Origin: Hyphomonas sp.
Lineage (GTDB): Bacteria > Pseudomonadota > Alphaproteobacteria > Caulobacterales > Hyphomonadaceae
DNA: 64,000 bases
Direction of reading: 5' to 3'
Assembly: GCF_016125515.1 (NCBI RefSeq)
Contig: NZ_WGLO01000020.1
Coordinates: 1 to 64,000, forward strand
The notes below the pieces were generated by a model. The model did no database searches. It had not been told where the DNA came from and saw only the letters and a list, made by a program, of their open reading frames with translations. The position numbers and the translations under genes were made by a program. Below, one piece after another: positions 33,895-43,073 of this stretch (position 1 is the stretch's first letter; each line of letters starts with the position of its first letter).

Positions 33895-34665
33895 CTAGAA
33901 CTTGCCGTGCCGGCCGGTGCCCTCGGCGAATCGCGCGGCACCTTCGCGGGCACTTCCGGCCTTCAGCACGTCGAGACCGCCGGCGAATTCGGCGGCGAGG
34001 GCATCCTCTTCCGGCAGGCTCCACTGGTTCAAGGCGGAGGTGCGGTCCTTGCGCAGGCAGAGCTGCGGGAAGGCGGCAATGTCGTTAGCGAGCTGAAACG
34101 CCCTGGGCAGGGCCGTATCGTCCGGGGTCAGATAATTGGCGAGACCGATGGCATGGGCTTCGTCAGGGCCGACTTCGCGTCCTGTCAGGATCATGTCCAT
34201 CGCGCGCGAGGCTCCGATGAGGCGCGGCAGGCGCACCGTGCCGCCATCGATCAGCGGCACACCGAACCGGCGGCAGAAGACACCGAAGCGTGCAGACGGC
34301 GAAGCGACACGCAGGTCGCACCAGAGCGCAAGCTCCAGTCCCCCGGCGACGGCATATCCGTCAACGGCCGCGATGACGGGCTTGGAAAGCTGCAGGCGGG
34401 ACGGGCCCATCGGGCCGAGACCGCCGCTTGTGCGCGTGGGGTTTCCCTTGCCGGTCGCGACGGCTTTCAGGTCTGCGCCCGCGCAGAAATTTCCGCCCGC
34501 GCCGGTGAGGATGGCGACCAACAGGGACTCGTCGGCGTCAAAGGCCTTGAAGGCCTCGTACAAGGCGAGCGCGGTATCATGATCGACCGCATTGCGCGCC
34601 TGCGGACGATTGATCGTGACGATGAGGACGGGGCCTTCGGAGGCGGCGAGGATCAGATCGGTCAT
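33895..34665 (-). CDS. Enoyl-CoA hydratase/isomerase (crotonase) family protein
   Basis: A 256-residue crotonase. Oxyanion-hole segments are GAGGNFCAGADLKAV (residues about 55-70) and AAVDGYAVAGGLELALWCDLRVAS (about 97-120). It hydrates or isomerises enoyl-CoA thioesters. The start MTDLILAASEGPV at 34665 is the family N-terminus. A standalone gene, so the pathway is not apparent. Confidence 0.9.
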   Translation of the reverse strand: MTDLILAASEGPVLIVTINRPQARNAVDHDTALALYEAFKAFDADESLLVAILTGAGGNFCAGADLKAVATGKGNPTRTSGGLGPMGPSRLQLSKPVIAAVDGYAVAGGLELALWCDLRVASPSARFGVFCRRFGVPLIDGGTVRLPRLIGASRAMDMILTGREVGPDEAHAIGLANYLTPDDTALPRAFQLANDIAAFPQLCLRKDRTSALNQWSLPEEDALAAEFAGGLDVLKAGSAREGAARFAEGTGRHGKF

Positions 34666-34816
34666 GTTGGTGTTCCGCTGCAACAGCCCCCTCCGCCTTA
34701 CGTTTGCAGCGCGATCCACCTCCGTCGCTTTGCAGGGGAGGATGATGGCGCGTTCAGACGCAAACTTGTGTGGCCCCTCGAAGGGGGGCGGCCCGCAGGG
34801 CCGGAGGGGGGAGGGG

Positions 34817-35998
34817 CTACCTTGAAAGTTCCTTCATCGCTTCGTCCAGTCCGCCGAGCGTCAGCTCGAACATGCGGTGCTGGCCAATCAGCTCACGGAT
34901 GAGTTTGATCGATCCGGTGTATTCCCAGGCGCCTTCCTTGGTCGGGTTCAGCCAGACAAAGTGAGGGTAGCGCTCGACGAAACGCTGGATCCAGATGCCG
35001 CCGGCTTCCTCGTTCCAGTGCTCGACCGAGCCGCCGGCATAGGTGATTTCGTAAGGGCTCATCGTCGCGTCGCCGACGACGATTACCTTGTAGTCCGACG
35101 GATACTTGTTCAGCACGTCCCAGGTCGGGATACGGTTGTTCATCCGGCGGCGGTTGTCCTTCCATAGGCCCTCATAGGGGCAGTTGTGGAAGTAGTAGTA
35201 TTCTAGGTTCTTGATCTCGGACTTGGCCGCGGAGAACAGTTCCTCCATGATCCGCACATAGGGGTCCATCGAGCCGCCGACATCCAGCAGCAGCAGCACG
35301 GACACCGTATTGCGCTTCTCGGCACGCATCTCGATGTCGAGATAGCCCTTGCGGGCGGTGTTGCGGATCGTCTTGTCAAGGTCGAGCTCGTCCTGCGCGC
35401 CCTTGCGGGCCCATTTGCGCAGGCGCTTCATGGCGATCTTGATGTTCCGTGTACCGAGTTCGACCTTGTCGTCGTAATTCTTGAACTCGCGCTTGTCCCA
35501 CACCTTCACGGCGCGGCGGTGACGGGATTTCTCCTGGCCGATGCGCACGCCTTCGGGATTGTAGCCATTGGCGCCGAAGGGCGAGGTGCCGCCGGTGCCG
35601 ATCATCTTGTTGCCACCCTCGTGGCGCTTCTTCTGTTCCTCAAGGCGCTGCTTCAGCGTTTCCATGAGTTTCTCAAAGCCGCCCATGGCCTCGATCTCGG
35701 CCATCTCTTCCGGGGTGAGGAATTTCTCGCTCATCTTGCGCAGCCATTCCTCGGGGAGGTCCTGCACATTGACAGCGTCGGCGAGCGTATCGAGCCCCTT
35801 GAAGACATGCCCGAACACGCGGTCGAACTTGTCGATGTTGCGCTCGTCCTTTACCAGCGCGGCGCGGGCGAGGTAGTAGAAATCCTCCACCTCCATGCCG
35901 ATGACCTGCTTGTCCATCGCCTCCATGAGGGTCAGGTATTCCTTCAGCGTCACCGGGACTTTCGCTTCGCGCAGTTCGTTGAAGAAGTTGAGGAACAT
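34817..35998 (-). CDS. VWA-domain protein, CoxE-like partner of MoxR
   Basis: A 393-residue protein of the CoxE/VWA group that works with MoxR AAA ATPases. The von Willebrand A domain is in the C-terminal half; its metal site is LLDVGGSMD, where the first MIDAS serine is a glycine, a common form in this family. Residues about 120-170 are a charged coiled region with KQRLEEQKKRHEGGNK. The start at MFLNFFNELREAKVPVTL is the family N-terminus. The expected neighbour moxR is 2.2 kb away on the same strand, with three plus-strand genes between. Confidence 0.9.
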   Translation of the reverse strand: MFLNFFNELREAKVPVTLKEYLTLMEAMDKQVIGMEVEDFYYLARAALVKDERNIDKFDRVFGHVFKGLDTLADAVNVQDLPEEWLRKMSEKFLTPEEMAEIEAMGGFEKLMETLKQRLEEQKKRHEGGNKMIGTGGTSPFGANGYNPEGVRIGQEKSRHRRAVKVWDKREFKNYDDKVELGTRNIKIAMKRLRKWARKGAQDELDLDKTIRNTARKGYLDIEMRAEKRNTVSVLLLLDVGGSMDPYVRIMEELFSAAKSEIKNLEYYYFHNCPYEGLWKDNRRRMNNRIPTWDVLNKYPSDYKVIVVGDATMSPYEITYAGGSVEHWNEEAGGIWIQRFVERYPHFVWLNPTKEGAWEYTGSIKLIRELIGQHRMFELTLGGLDEAMKELSR

Positions 35999-36128
35999 CA
36001 GGGGTATCCGTTGTGGCCGTACCGTTTCGGAATTGAAGATAACCCGGCTATGGGTCTGTGTCCAAGCTGACGCAGCGAAAACTGGCCAGTCATCCTGCAT
36101 TCACCGGTCGGCGGCTAAGGCAGGCGGC

Positions 36129-36893
36129 ATGAAATGGGCTGGATTCCTCATCCTTGCGGCGGGCCTCTGGGCGGCGCCTGCGCTGGCAAAACCGGCCAAT
36201 GTGGACGCTTTGGTATGCGCGCCGGCTGATGAAGCCTCCTGTATGCTGGATGCGGCCTGGACGGCGGCGCTGCTGCTGCCGCCAGAGAAACTGGACCGGG
36301 TGAAACCCCTCTTTGCGCCGCTGGTGGCGACCCTGCCTGGCGCTGCGCAGACGCGCTGGACACAGCGGATCGGTGATGCCGGCCCCGAAAAGCCATCGCC
36401 GGACTATCTGCGCCGGACGGCCGAAACAGCGATCCGACAGATTGGATGGGACGGCTTTATCGAGCGCGCCCGCAGCGGTGCGGCGCCGCTCCATATGGGC
36501 CGGCCTGAAATCATGGCCGCTGCGATCGATCTCGCGCCGGACGCCGCGAAACGCGCGCAGCTGATCGAGTTGATGTTTTCCCTCGCCGGTCCCTCGAAGC
36601 CGGGCCGTATCAGTGGGTTCAGCGATGACGATTTCGAGCGCGCCGATTTCGGCCATGTGCTTGCCGAGCGGATGATGCGCGACTGCCGCCTTTCCCAGTT
36701 CGACCGTGCAGTGGCCCTGACCAATGCGCCGGACGCGCTGCGCTACAGATTGTGGCGGGCACGCATCACCGGCGGGGCCGGCGCGCTGGCGCCGGATATC
36801 CGCGAGGGCGATGGCACGGAGGATACCCGCCATGTTCGCCAGGTGCTGGAAGGCTATGGCCCGATGCTGACGCTCGGATATTGCGAGAAATAG
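36129..36893 (+). CDS. Secreted hypothetical protein
   Basis: A 254-residue protein with a signal peptide (residues 1-20, cleavage after ALA) behind an AAGGCAGG site. The mature part is mainly alpha-helical with paired helix-rich segments (AAWTAALLLPPEKLDRVKPLFAPL, RAQLIELMFSLAG) and three cysteines. No family recognised. It is divergent from the VWA gene and first of three plus-strand genes between vwa and moxR. Confidence 0.75.
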   Translation: MKWAGFLILAAGLWAAPALAKPANVDALVCAPADEASCMLDAAWTAALLLPPEKLDRVKPLFAPLVATLPGAAQTRWTQRIGDAGPEKPSPDYLRRTAETAIRQIGWDGFIERARSGAAPLHMGRPEIMAAAIDLAPDAAKRAQLIELMFSLAGPSKPGRISGFSDDDFERADFGHVLAERMMRDCRLSQFDRAVALTNAPDALRYRLWRARITGGAGALAPDIREGDGTEDTRHVRQVLEGYGPMLTLGYCEK

Positions 36894-36937
36894 GCGCCAG
36901 ACCTTTCCCCGAACGCCTGATTGAGTCATAGCGGGGC

Positions 36938-37690
36938 ATGGACACGCTGGACGAAACCGAGGCGGATCAGACCGTCATTCCCGGCGAGGGCATCTGCGGT
37001 TCTTCCGAGGTGACCGCGCTGTCGCACCTCTACCGGGCCGAAGTCTACCGCTCGACCGTCTGGCGCCAACGCCTCGACCAGACGACCAACTGGGCCGTCA
37101 TCTCCACCGGCATCGGCCTGTCAGTGTCTTTCGCCAGTGAGCGCGCTTCGCCGTTTCCGATTGTTCTGGTCGGCCTTCTCTGCGTTGTGTTCCTGATGCT
37201 GGAAGCGCGTCGTTACCGCTTCTTCTATGTCTGGCGCTTCCGCGCCCGCGTGCTGGAAATCGCCTTCATGGTGCCGATCCTGCGCGGGGAGGGGGCGAGG
37301 ATCCGGCTCGACCGGGGCACGGCCCTGTCTGACGACTACGAAAAGCCGGAATACCGCATATCGCTGATCCGCTGCGTCGGGCGCCGGCTGCGGCGCAATT
37401 ACGGCTACATCTTCGCCATTCTCGGCGCCGCCTATTTTGCCAAGATCGCCATTCACCCGGTCGATGTCACATCGTGGGAACACTTCATGCGCCGCGCGCA
37501 TATCGGGCCGATCCCGGGCTGGCTGTCGATCGCGGCCGGGCTCAGCTTCCATGCAGGTTGGGGTTTCATCGCCTGGAAAACCTGGTGGGACGAACGCTCC
37601 GACAAGACTAAGATGGCCGACTTCCTGAAAAGCCGCGAAGACGTCAACTACGCCCGCGTCGCCAGCGCGCAGGATGCGGCGGGGGGCTAG
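36938..37690 (+). CDS. DUF2270 membrane protein
   Basis: A 250-residue protein of the DUF2270 family. N-terminal LSHLYRAEVYRSTVWRQRLD, then about four membrane helices (one pair at residues 50-90, one pair at 155-215), with the RRYRFFYVWRFRARVLE segment between. Function unknown. It starts 45 bases after the secreted hypothetical and nine bases before the RES-domain gene. Confidence 0.85.
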   Translation: MDTLDETEADQTVIPGEGICGSSEVTALSHLYRAEVYRSTVWRQRLDQTTNWAVISTGIGLSVSFASERASPFPIVLVGLLCVVFLMLEARRYRFFYVWRFRARVLEIAFMVPILRGEGARIRLDRGTALSDDYEKPEYRISLIRCVGRRLRRNYGYIFAILGAAYFAKIAIHPVDVTSWEHFMRRAHIGPIPGWLSIAAGLSFHAGWGFIAWKTWWDERSDKTKMADFLKSREDVNYARVASAQDAAGG

Positions 37691-37699
37691 CGCCGCTTC

Positions 37700-38203
37700 A
37701 TGTCGCCCATACTGCCCTCGATCAGCGGCAGATTCTATCGCATCGTCACTGCGGGAAATGCTGCTGCACCTCTTGTGGGCGCCGTTACACCAGAAGGCCG
37801 CTTTCACCACGGTGGCCAAGCGGCGCTTTACGTGTCTTCCAGCCCCGCTTGGGCGTTCAAGGCGGTGGAAGCCTATCTGAAGCCCGGTGACCCGCCGCGC
37901 CTGATCTTTTCGCTCGGTATCGAGCCGGCGCGCGTGGTCGACCTTCGCGATCTACAACTCTGCGCTCAACTCGGCATCGACCCCACTCACGCGGCAATTC
38001 CATGGCTACCCCAGCGTGCACAGGGTCTTCCCGCAAGCACCTGGCGCGCATCGGATGCCGCGCGCGAAAGCGGCGCAGACGGCATGATCTACACGGCGCG
38101 TTCAGCGCCGGAGCGGTGGCATCTGGTCTTGTTTCGATGGAACGAACCGGGCGCGCCGGTCGTCTCGGTCGCAGGTGCGCCCGAGACCTTGATCCCGCAA
38201 TAG
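37700..38203 (+). CDS. RES-domain protein (toxin-fold NAD+-degrading family)
   Basis: A 167-residue RES domain. The fold signature is FYRIV near residue 12, EGRFHHGGQAALYVSS at 31-46, the AFKAVEAYL helix with the E, and the C-terminal GMIYTARS with the S. RES toxins deplete NAD+ and are normally paired with a Xre/MbcA-type antitoxin directly upstream. No HTH antitoxin is present here; the upstream gene is DUF2270. The protein may be an orphan, or its partner may be unconventional. Stop at 38203, one base before the end of the convergent moxR. Confidence 0.8.
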   Translation: MSPILPSISGRFYRIVTAGNAAAPLVGAVTPEGRFHHGGQAALYVSSSPAWAFKAVEAYLKPGDPPRLIFSLGIEPARVVDLRDLQLCAQLGIDPTHAAIPWLPQRAQGLPASTWRASDAARESGADGMIYTARSAPERWHLVLFRWNEPGAPVVSVAGAPETLIPQ

Positions 38204-38204
38204 C

Positions 38205-39083
38205 TCAGCCCGCAGGTCCCCGGCGTCCGCCTGAGCCGCCGCCATCAGTGCGGCGGGAGAGGAAGGCGAGGCGCTCGAAGAGGGCCACGTCCTGCTCGTT
38301 CTTCAGCAGCGCGCCATGCAGCGGTGGCGTCAGGCGGTCGGGGTCCTTCTCGCGCATCGTCTCGAGGTCGATATCCTCGTTCATGAGAAGCTTCAGCCAG
38401 TCGAGCAGCTCGCTCGTGGACGGCTTCTTCTTCACACCCGGCAGTTCGCGCATGGCGTAGAAGGTGGAGAGCGCATCGCCGACCAGCTTCTTCTTGATGT
38501 CGGGGAAGTGGACATCGATGATGGCGCGCATCGTCGGTTCGTCCGGGAACTTGATGAAGTGGAAGAAGCAGCGGCGCAGGAAGGCGTCCGGCAGTTCCTT
38601 CTCGTTGTTCGAGGTGATGATCACGATCGGGCGGACCTTGGCCTTCACCGTCTCGTTGGTCTCGTAGACAAAGAACTCCATCCGGTCGAGTTCCTGCAGG
38701 AGGTCGTTCGGGAACTCGATGTCGGCCTTGTCGATCTCGTCGATCAGCAACACGGGGCGCTTCTTGGAGGTGAAGGCCTCCCACAGCTTGCCCTTCTTGA
38801 TGTAGTTCTTGACGTCCTTGGCGCGCTCTTCGCCCATCTGGCCGTCGCGCAGGCGCGAAACCGCATCATACTCGTAGAGGCCCTGAGCCGCCTTGGTGGT
38901 CGATTTGATATGCCACTCGATGAGGTCGAGGCCGAGCGACTTGGCGACTTCCACCGCCAGCACGGTCTTGCCGGTGCCGGGCTCGCCCTTGATCAGCAGC
39001 GGGCGCTCCAGCGCGATGGCCGCGTTGACCGCGACCCGCAGGTCATCGGTTGCCACATAATTGGTCGTGCCTTCGAAGCGCAT
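38205..39083 (-). CDS. MoxR-family AAA+ ATPase
   Basis: A 292-residue ATPase with Walker A GEPGTGKT, Walker B VLLIDEIDKAD and sensor ITSNNEKELPDAFLRRC. MoxR ATPases act with VWA proteins as chaperones or metal inserters for other complexes. The C-terminus is Gly/Arg-rich. The cognate CoxE-like VWA gene lies at 34817-35998 on the same strand, separated by three genes on the opposite strand. Confidence 0.93.
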   Translation of the reverse strand: MRFEGTTNYVATDDLRVAVNAAIALERPLLIKGEPGTGKTVLAVEVAKSLGLDLIEWHIKSTTKAAQGLYEYDAVSRLRDGQMGEERAKDVKNYIKKGKLWEAFTSKKRPVLLIDEIDKADIEFPNDLLQELDRMEFFVYETNETVKAKVRPIVIITSNNEKELPDAFLRRCFFHFIKFPDEPTMRAIIDVHFPDIKKKLVGDALSTFYAMRELPGVKKKPSTSELLDWLKLLMNEDIDLETMREKDPDRLTPPLHGALLKNEQDVALFERLAFLSRRTDGGGSGGRRGPAG

Positions 39084-39494
39084 CGGCCCTCATTCCTCTC
39101 GATTTCTTACTTCGGCACCATAAGGCACGCCCGCTGCCGGGCAAGCGCTGACCTGAAGTAAACCGCTGCAACGCAACATCGAATTCACTTAAGGGAAGGG
39201 CCTGGTCGTGGTATACGGATGAGGCCATGCGCCGCGCCACAGAGGCTCAAGCTTCAGACACGCGCCGCACTTTGCCTGATTGATCCGGCTTCCTGTCGGG
39301 GCGCCCGGGATTGTGCAGGACTTATGATCCAACGCCCTCCTGAGACGGGCGCATGGCAGCCTCCAGACCTCGCGGATTCCGGACCCCGGAAAAGGTTCCC
39401 GCTCCGGAGCCACGTGTGGGTAAATCCTTGGCAATCAAGCGTTAACGCCTGTGTGCAATTTTGGGTCAGTCCGCAGGACGAGGTTTAGCGCAGT
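39084..39494. other. Intergenic region upstream of flbT, no gene supported
   Basis: About 410 bases between moxR and flbT. A frame of 89 codons (39219-39488) has weak codon structure and six cysteines without a pattern, so I do not call it. A GCGTTAACG half-site for CtrA (about 39439) is present, but not the full two-part box. Confidence 0.5.
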
Positions 39495-39875
39495 ATGCCA
39501 CTCAAACTCTCCCTCAAGCCCGGTGAAACCTTCGTGGTGAACGGGGCAGTTGTCCGCAACGGCGACCGGCGCGGCGTGCTCCTTCTGGAGACGCAGGCCC
39601 GCGTCCTGCGGGAGAAGGACATCCTGCGCCCCGCCGATGCTGCGACGCCCGCCACGCGGGCCTATTTCGCGGTGATGCAGATGTACCTGCTCGGCGAAGT
39701 CGATGGTCCGCTCTATACCCAGACGGCCGATGCGCTGGCCGGCCTGCTCGCCGAGATGCCCGACGCGCACGATGACGTGCTGCAGATCTCGGCCGATGTG
39801 GTGGCCGGAGACCTCTACCGCGCGCTCAGCCGCTGCCGCAAGCTGATGCCTGCGGCGCCGGCGGAGGATGCTTGA
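39495..39875 (+). CDS. flbT: FlbT, flagellin synthesis regulator
   Basis: A 126-residue FlbT protein: LKPGETFVVNGAVVRNGDRR at the N-terminus, LLLETQARVLREKDIL and YFAVMQMYLLGE. In Caulobacter FlbT binds flagellin mRNA and limits its translation. Its usual partner flaF is not next to it. It overlaps the next start by one base. Confidence 0.93.
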   Translation: MPLKLSLKPGETFVVNGAVVRNGDRRGVLLLETQARVLREKDILRPADAATPATRAYFAVMQMYLLGEVDGPLYTQTADALAGLLAEMPDAHDDVLQISADVVAGDLYRALSRCRKLMPAAPAEDA

Positions 39876-40189
39876 TGGCCGAAGGCAATACCCTGCGCGC
39901 GACCCTGAAACTCGACACCGTTCCGGCCGTCAGCGTCGATGAGGCCATCCGGCTCATCGAAGCCGGGAAGGGCGAAGGCCTGCGCGTTGATCTTGGCGGT
40001 GGGCGCTTTGCCTCGGCCGATACGCCGCGCGGCACGGACGGCCTGCTGCAGCGCCTGCGTGGCCACAAGATGCTGACTGCGCTGTCCCAGGAAGGCGCAG
40101 ACCTCTCCCGCCTTAAGCCGCCCGCCACGGAAGTGGTCGTTGCGCCGGCGGTGCGGGAAATTCTGGACGCCGCGACGCGGAAGCCTTAA
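39875..40189 (+). CDS. Hypothetical protein coupled to flbT, 104 residues
   Basis: ATG at 39875 overlaps the flbT stop (TGATG). The protein is hydrophilic, mixed alpha/beta, with a GLRVDLGGGRFASADTPRG loop in the middle; no membrane segment and no family I recognise. Coupling to flbT suggests a flagellar role, which is inferred. Not FlaF by sequence. Confidence 0.65.
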   Translation: MAEGNTLRATLKLDTVPAVSVDEAIRLIEAGKGEGLRVDLGGGRFASADTPRGTDGLLQRLRGHKMLTALSQEGADLSRLKPPATEVVVAPAVREILDAATRKP

Positions 40190-40200
40190 GCGCCCCGCGC

Positions 40201-40851
40201 ATGACCCCTGAACTCATTTCACTCTTCACCGCGGCCTTCGTCACGTTCTTCGTGCTGATCGATGCGCCGGGCGTGGCGCCGATTTTCGCAACGCTGACCG
40301 CGAACGGCACGCCGGCCTATCGCCGGAAGATGGCCTACAAGTCGGTTTTCGTGGCCTCGCTGATCATGCTGTTCTTCGCGTTCGGCGGCGCCTGGCTGCT
40401 CGAGGCGATGCACATCTCCATCGACGCGTTCCGCATGGCGGGCGGCGCGCTCCTGTTCCTTATCGCGCTGGACATGGTGTTCGAGAAGCGTACCGAACGG
40501 CGCGAGCACCGGGCCGAGGAGGTGCTGGAAGAGCACAAGAACGATCCGGAGCCGGATGACATTTCAGTCTTCCCGATGGGCATCCCCATGATTGCCGGGC
40601 CGGGCTCGATCGCGACCGCCATGTTCTACATGTCCGATACGCCGGATTGGCAGTCGCAGGCGGCGGTGCTGGCGGCCATCGGGCTCAACCTGCTGATCAC
40701 GCTGGTCGTGTTCCTGCTGGCCGGGCCGATCGTGCGACTGATCGGGGCGAGCGTGGCAGGGGCGCTGACGCGTATCCTCGGCGTCATCCTGGCGGCCCTG
40801 TCGGCCCAGCTGCTGATTGACGGGATCCGCGGCGCGTTCGGCCTCGTCTGA
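40201..40851 (+). CDS. MarC-family (NAAT) membrane protein
   Basis: A 216-residue inner-membrane protein with six helices. TFFVLIDAPGVAPIFATLTA, GALLFLIALDMVFEKRTERRE and FPMGIPMIAGPGSIATAM are family hallmarks. Function unsettled, possibly small-molecule transport. It starts 11 bases after the preceding stop. Confidence 0.93.
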   Translation: MTPELISLFTAAFVTFFVLIDAPGVAPIFATLTANGTPAYRRKMAYKSVFVASLIMLFFAFGGAWLLEAMHISIDAFRMAGGALLFLIALDMVFEKRTERREHRAEEVLEEHKNDPEPDDISVFPMGIPMIAGPGSIATAMFYMSDTPDWQSQAAVLAAIGLNLLITLVVFLLAGPIVRLIGASVAGALTRILGVILAALSAQLLIDGIRGAFGLV

Positions 40852-40856
40852 GGCGA

Positions 40857-42152
40857 TCAGGTACCGATAGGCTCTGCCTTGGCCGGGCGGCGGGGGAAGT
40901 AGATCCGCAGCGTCGACAGCGCGACCCAGAACAGCAGCATGCCAGCCGCCGTCAGGCTCATGATCTCCAGCACCATCGACCCGTCCCAGCGCACGCCGGC
41001 ATCGGCCACGCGCAGCGCGTCATGGCCGCGTTCCTTGACCAGCGCCACGGCCTGCATGCCCCCCGCTTCGGCGAGCATCCGCGCGCGGCGCAGGTCGGTG
41101 CCATCCTCAACGACGGACAGCAGGGTCAGGGTGGCTGAAGGACTCGTCAGTGCGGCGATCTTGTCGATCTGCTCGAGGTCTCCCTCCAGCCGGGCCAGGC
41201 CTGCCGGATCGATCGACTGCTCGAACGCTGCCAGCACGCGCGCGCCGCGCACCTCTGTCGTGGCGAGGTCCTGATTGGCAGCTTCGAGCGCCGGGTTGAG
41301 CACGGACATTGGCACGGCGGCATCGGTCAGATTGTCGAGATATTCCGTGAACTGTGGGGTCAGGCGTTTGGAACGGCTGGCCGACTTCACGATTGAGACG
41401 GCGCGGATATGTGCGTCCGAAAGGCCGTCGCTGATGCCTTGCTGCACCAGGCCAATGCCGGTCAGCTTGAACACGATGGCATCCGACCAGTCGCCGCCGG
41501 TCCAGCGCTGGGACATGCCCGCGAGGTCGCCATAGCTGCCGAGCAGCTTGAAGCGCCAATCGAGTTCCGACCGGCCGCCCGCCTGCAGGACTTCGCCGAC
41601 TTCCTCGCCTTTGGCCACCGGCTCTGCGGGCGCGCCGGCCGTTTCGGATGCCTCGGGCGCCGGGGGCTCGGCGACGGGTTCGAGCTGGGGCTGCGACATG
41701 CCGATCTGGTATTCGATGGACCGTGCCACGCTTTCGGGCACTTTCTGCAGCGCGGCTCGGATGGTGCGCTCCTCGGCCGTGCCCTTCGATTCCGCTTCGG
41801 CGCGGGCGCGCACCTGCTTGCCGAGATCATTGCCCAGCATCGCCGGCGCCGCGAGCAAGTAGCCACGCAGGGCGTCGACGTCCTTGTCTTCGAGTGATTG
41901 CTGCACCTTGTCCTGCCAGAAGGGCAGCTTGCGGTCATTGTCGCTCGGGCCCAGCGCTCTCAGCTCGTCGCTCATGCGCTCGCTGGTCTGCATGATCGCG
42001 TCGACATTCGGCTGCTCGGCCACGCCGACGCCGGTATAGGCCTTCTTCACGGTATTGGAGGCGATCACCGGCAGGAGGATCAACAACGAATTGAACATCA
42101 CCGCCAGCATCCAGCCAGCCTGCTTGGTGGGTTGTTTCCGTTGTTTGGCCAT
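40857..42152 (-). CDS. Unknown envelope protein with helices at both ends
   Basis: A 431-residue protein. Hydrophobic segments at residues about 14-32 and 398-420 flank a long charged, helix-rich central domain rich in A, E and Q, with a proline/alanine linker (VAEPPAPEASETAGAPAEPV) at about 160-190. This suggests a large periplasmic or cytoplasmic domain tethered at both ends. No family recognised. It is convergent with marC and divergent from dksA. Confidence 0.75.
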   Translation of the reverse strand: MAKQRKQPTKQAGWMLAVMFNSLLILLPVIASNTVKKAYTGVGVAEQPNVDAIMQTSERMSDELRALGPSDNDRKLPFWQDKVQQSLEDKDVDALRGYLLAAPAMLGNDLGKQVRARAEAESKGTAEERTIRAALQKVPESVARSIEYQIGMSQPQLEPVAEPPAPEASETAGAPAEPVAKGEEVGEVLQAGGRSELDWRFKLLGSYGDLAGMSQRWTGGDWSDAIVFKLTGIGLVQQGISDGLSDAHIRAVSIVKSASRSKRLTPQFTEYLDNLTDAAVPMSVLNPALEAANQDLATTEVRGARVLAAFEQSIDPAGLARLEGDLEQIDKIAALTSPSATLTLLSVVEDGTDLRRARMLAEAGGMQAVALVKERGHDALRVADAGVRWDGSMVLEIMSLTAAGMLLFWVALSTLRIYFPRRPAKAEPIGT

Positions 42153-42382
42153 CTGGGCAGGAAAACCGTGGGAAATGCAGCAGGGGCGGGGCGTTGTTCA
42201 TAGAGACTGCCGGGGTCCCAAAGATCAAGTGCCGGTCTGCAACTTGCACTGCGCGCCGCAGTCGAACTGCGCCAAAAGCTCGAAAGTTGACGGGAATTGT
42301 CGTAAATTTGACTTAAGGGCTTGATATTGTTGAATTAAAGATAACAGCGTAAGCAATTGCGCCGAATCGAGGGTCGATCTAT

Positions 42383-42829
42383 ATGGCACGGAAACGAGTG
42401 AAGGAGACTGCGGTGAGCATCGATCTTTCAGACGACTATCGCCCCTCCGAAGACGAAGAGTTCATGAACGAGCGTCAGCTCGCCTTTTTCCGGCGGCTGC
42501 TCGAGGCCTGGAAGGCCGACATCCTCGACGGCGCCAAGCAGACCATCCACAATCTCCAGGACGAGTCAGGCTCCTTGCCGGACATCGTCGACCGCGCCTC
42601 GGCCGAGAGCGACAAGGCCCTCGAACTGCGCACGCGCGACCGCCAGCGCAAGCTGATTGCCAAGATCGACTCGGCGATCCGCCGCATCGAGGACGGCACT
42701 TACGGGTATTGCGAAGCCACCGGCGAGCCGATCGGCCTGCGCCGCCTTGAAGCGCGCCCGACCGCAACCCTCAGCCTTGAGGCCCAGGAACGCCACGAGC
42801 GCAAGGAACGCACGCTGCGCGACGACTAG
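42383..42829 (+). CDS. dksA: DksA-family RNA polymerase regulator with one cysteine
   Basis: A 148-residue DksA. It binds the RNA polymerase secondary channel and mediates the ppGpp response. The coiled-coil tip motif D67-IV-D70-R-A72 is intact. The zinc site normally has four cysteines, but only C110 is present (GYCEATGEPIGLRRLEARP); this single-Cys form occurs in some alphaproteobacterial DksA proteins. A terminator follows. Confidence 0.93.
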   Translation: MARKRVKETAVSIDLSDDYRPSEDEEFMNERQLAFFRRLLEAWKADILDGAKQTIHNLQDESGSLPDIVDRASAESDKALELRTRDRQRKLIAKIDSAIRRIEDGTYGYCEATGEPIGLRRLEARPTATLSLEAQERHERKERTLRDD

Positions 42830-42852
42830 GCCGAACCGGCCCCGAAACCTGA

Positions 42853-42887
42853 AAGGCGGCGCTACCCGGGGTAGCGCCGCCTTTTTT
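42853..42887 (+). terminator. Rho-independent terminator after dksA
   Basis: AAGGCGGCGCTA (42853-42864) pairs with TAGCGCCGCCTT (42872-42883), with CCC/GGGG closing inside, followed by TTTT. This is a textbook intrinsic terminator. Confidence 0.92.
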
Positions 42888-43073
42888 ATTCAAACCCGAA
42901 CTCACCCGAACGCCTTGGCGGAACTCTCAAGGTTTCCCCTTCAGCAATGAAGACACAATGCGCCCAACTTCCGAATCACGCCTTACCGGGAACTGACCAG
43001 CGCGTTAAATTCCAGCGAAAGTCCTGAATCGACGAGGGGTGCGGCCTTAACTTCCGCGCTGCGCTCCAGTTCC

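Noticed and set aside
39430-39450. A possible sigma-54 promoter (TTGGCA...GC) before flbT
   Set aside because: The spacing between the GG and GC elements is too short for the sigma-54 consensus.
39219-39488. An 89-codon plus-strand frame before flbT
   Set aside because: No ribosome site, unusual cysteine content and no recognisable fold; left as intergenic.
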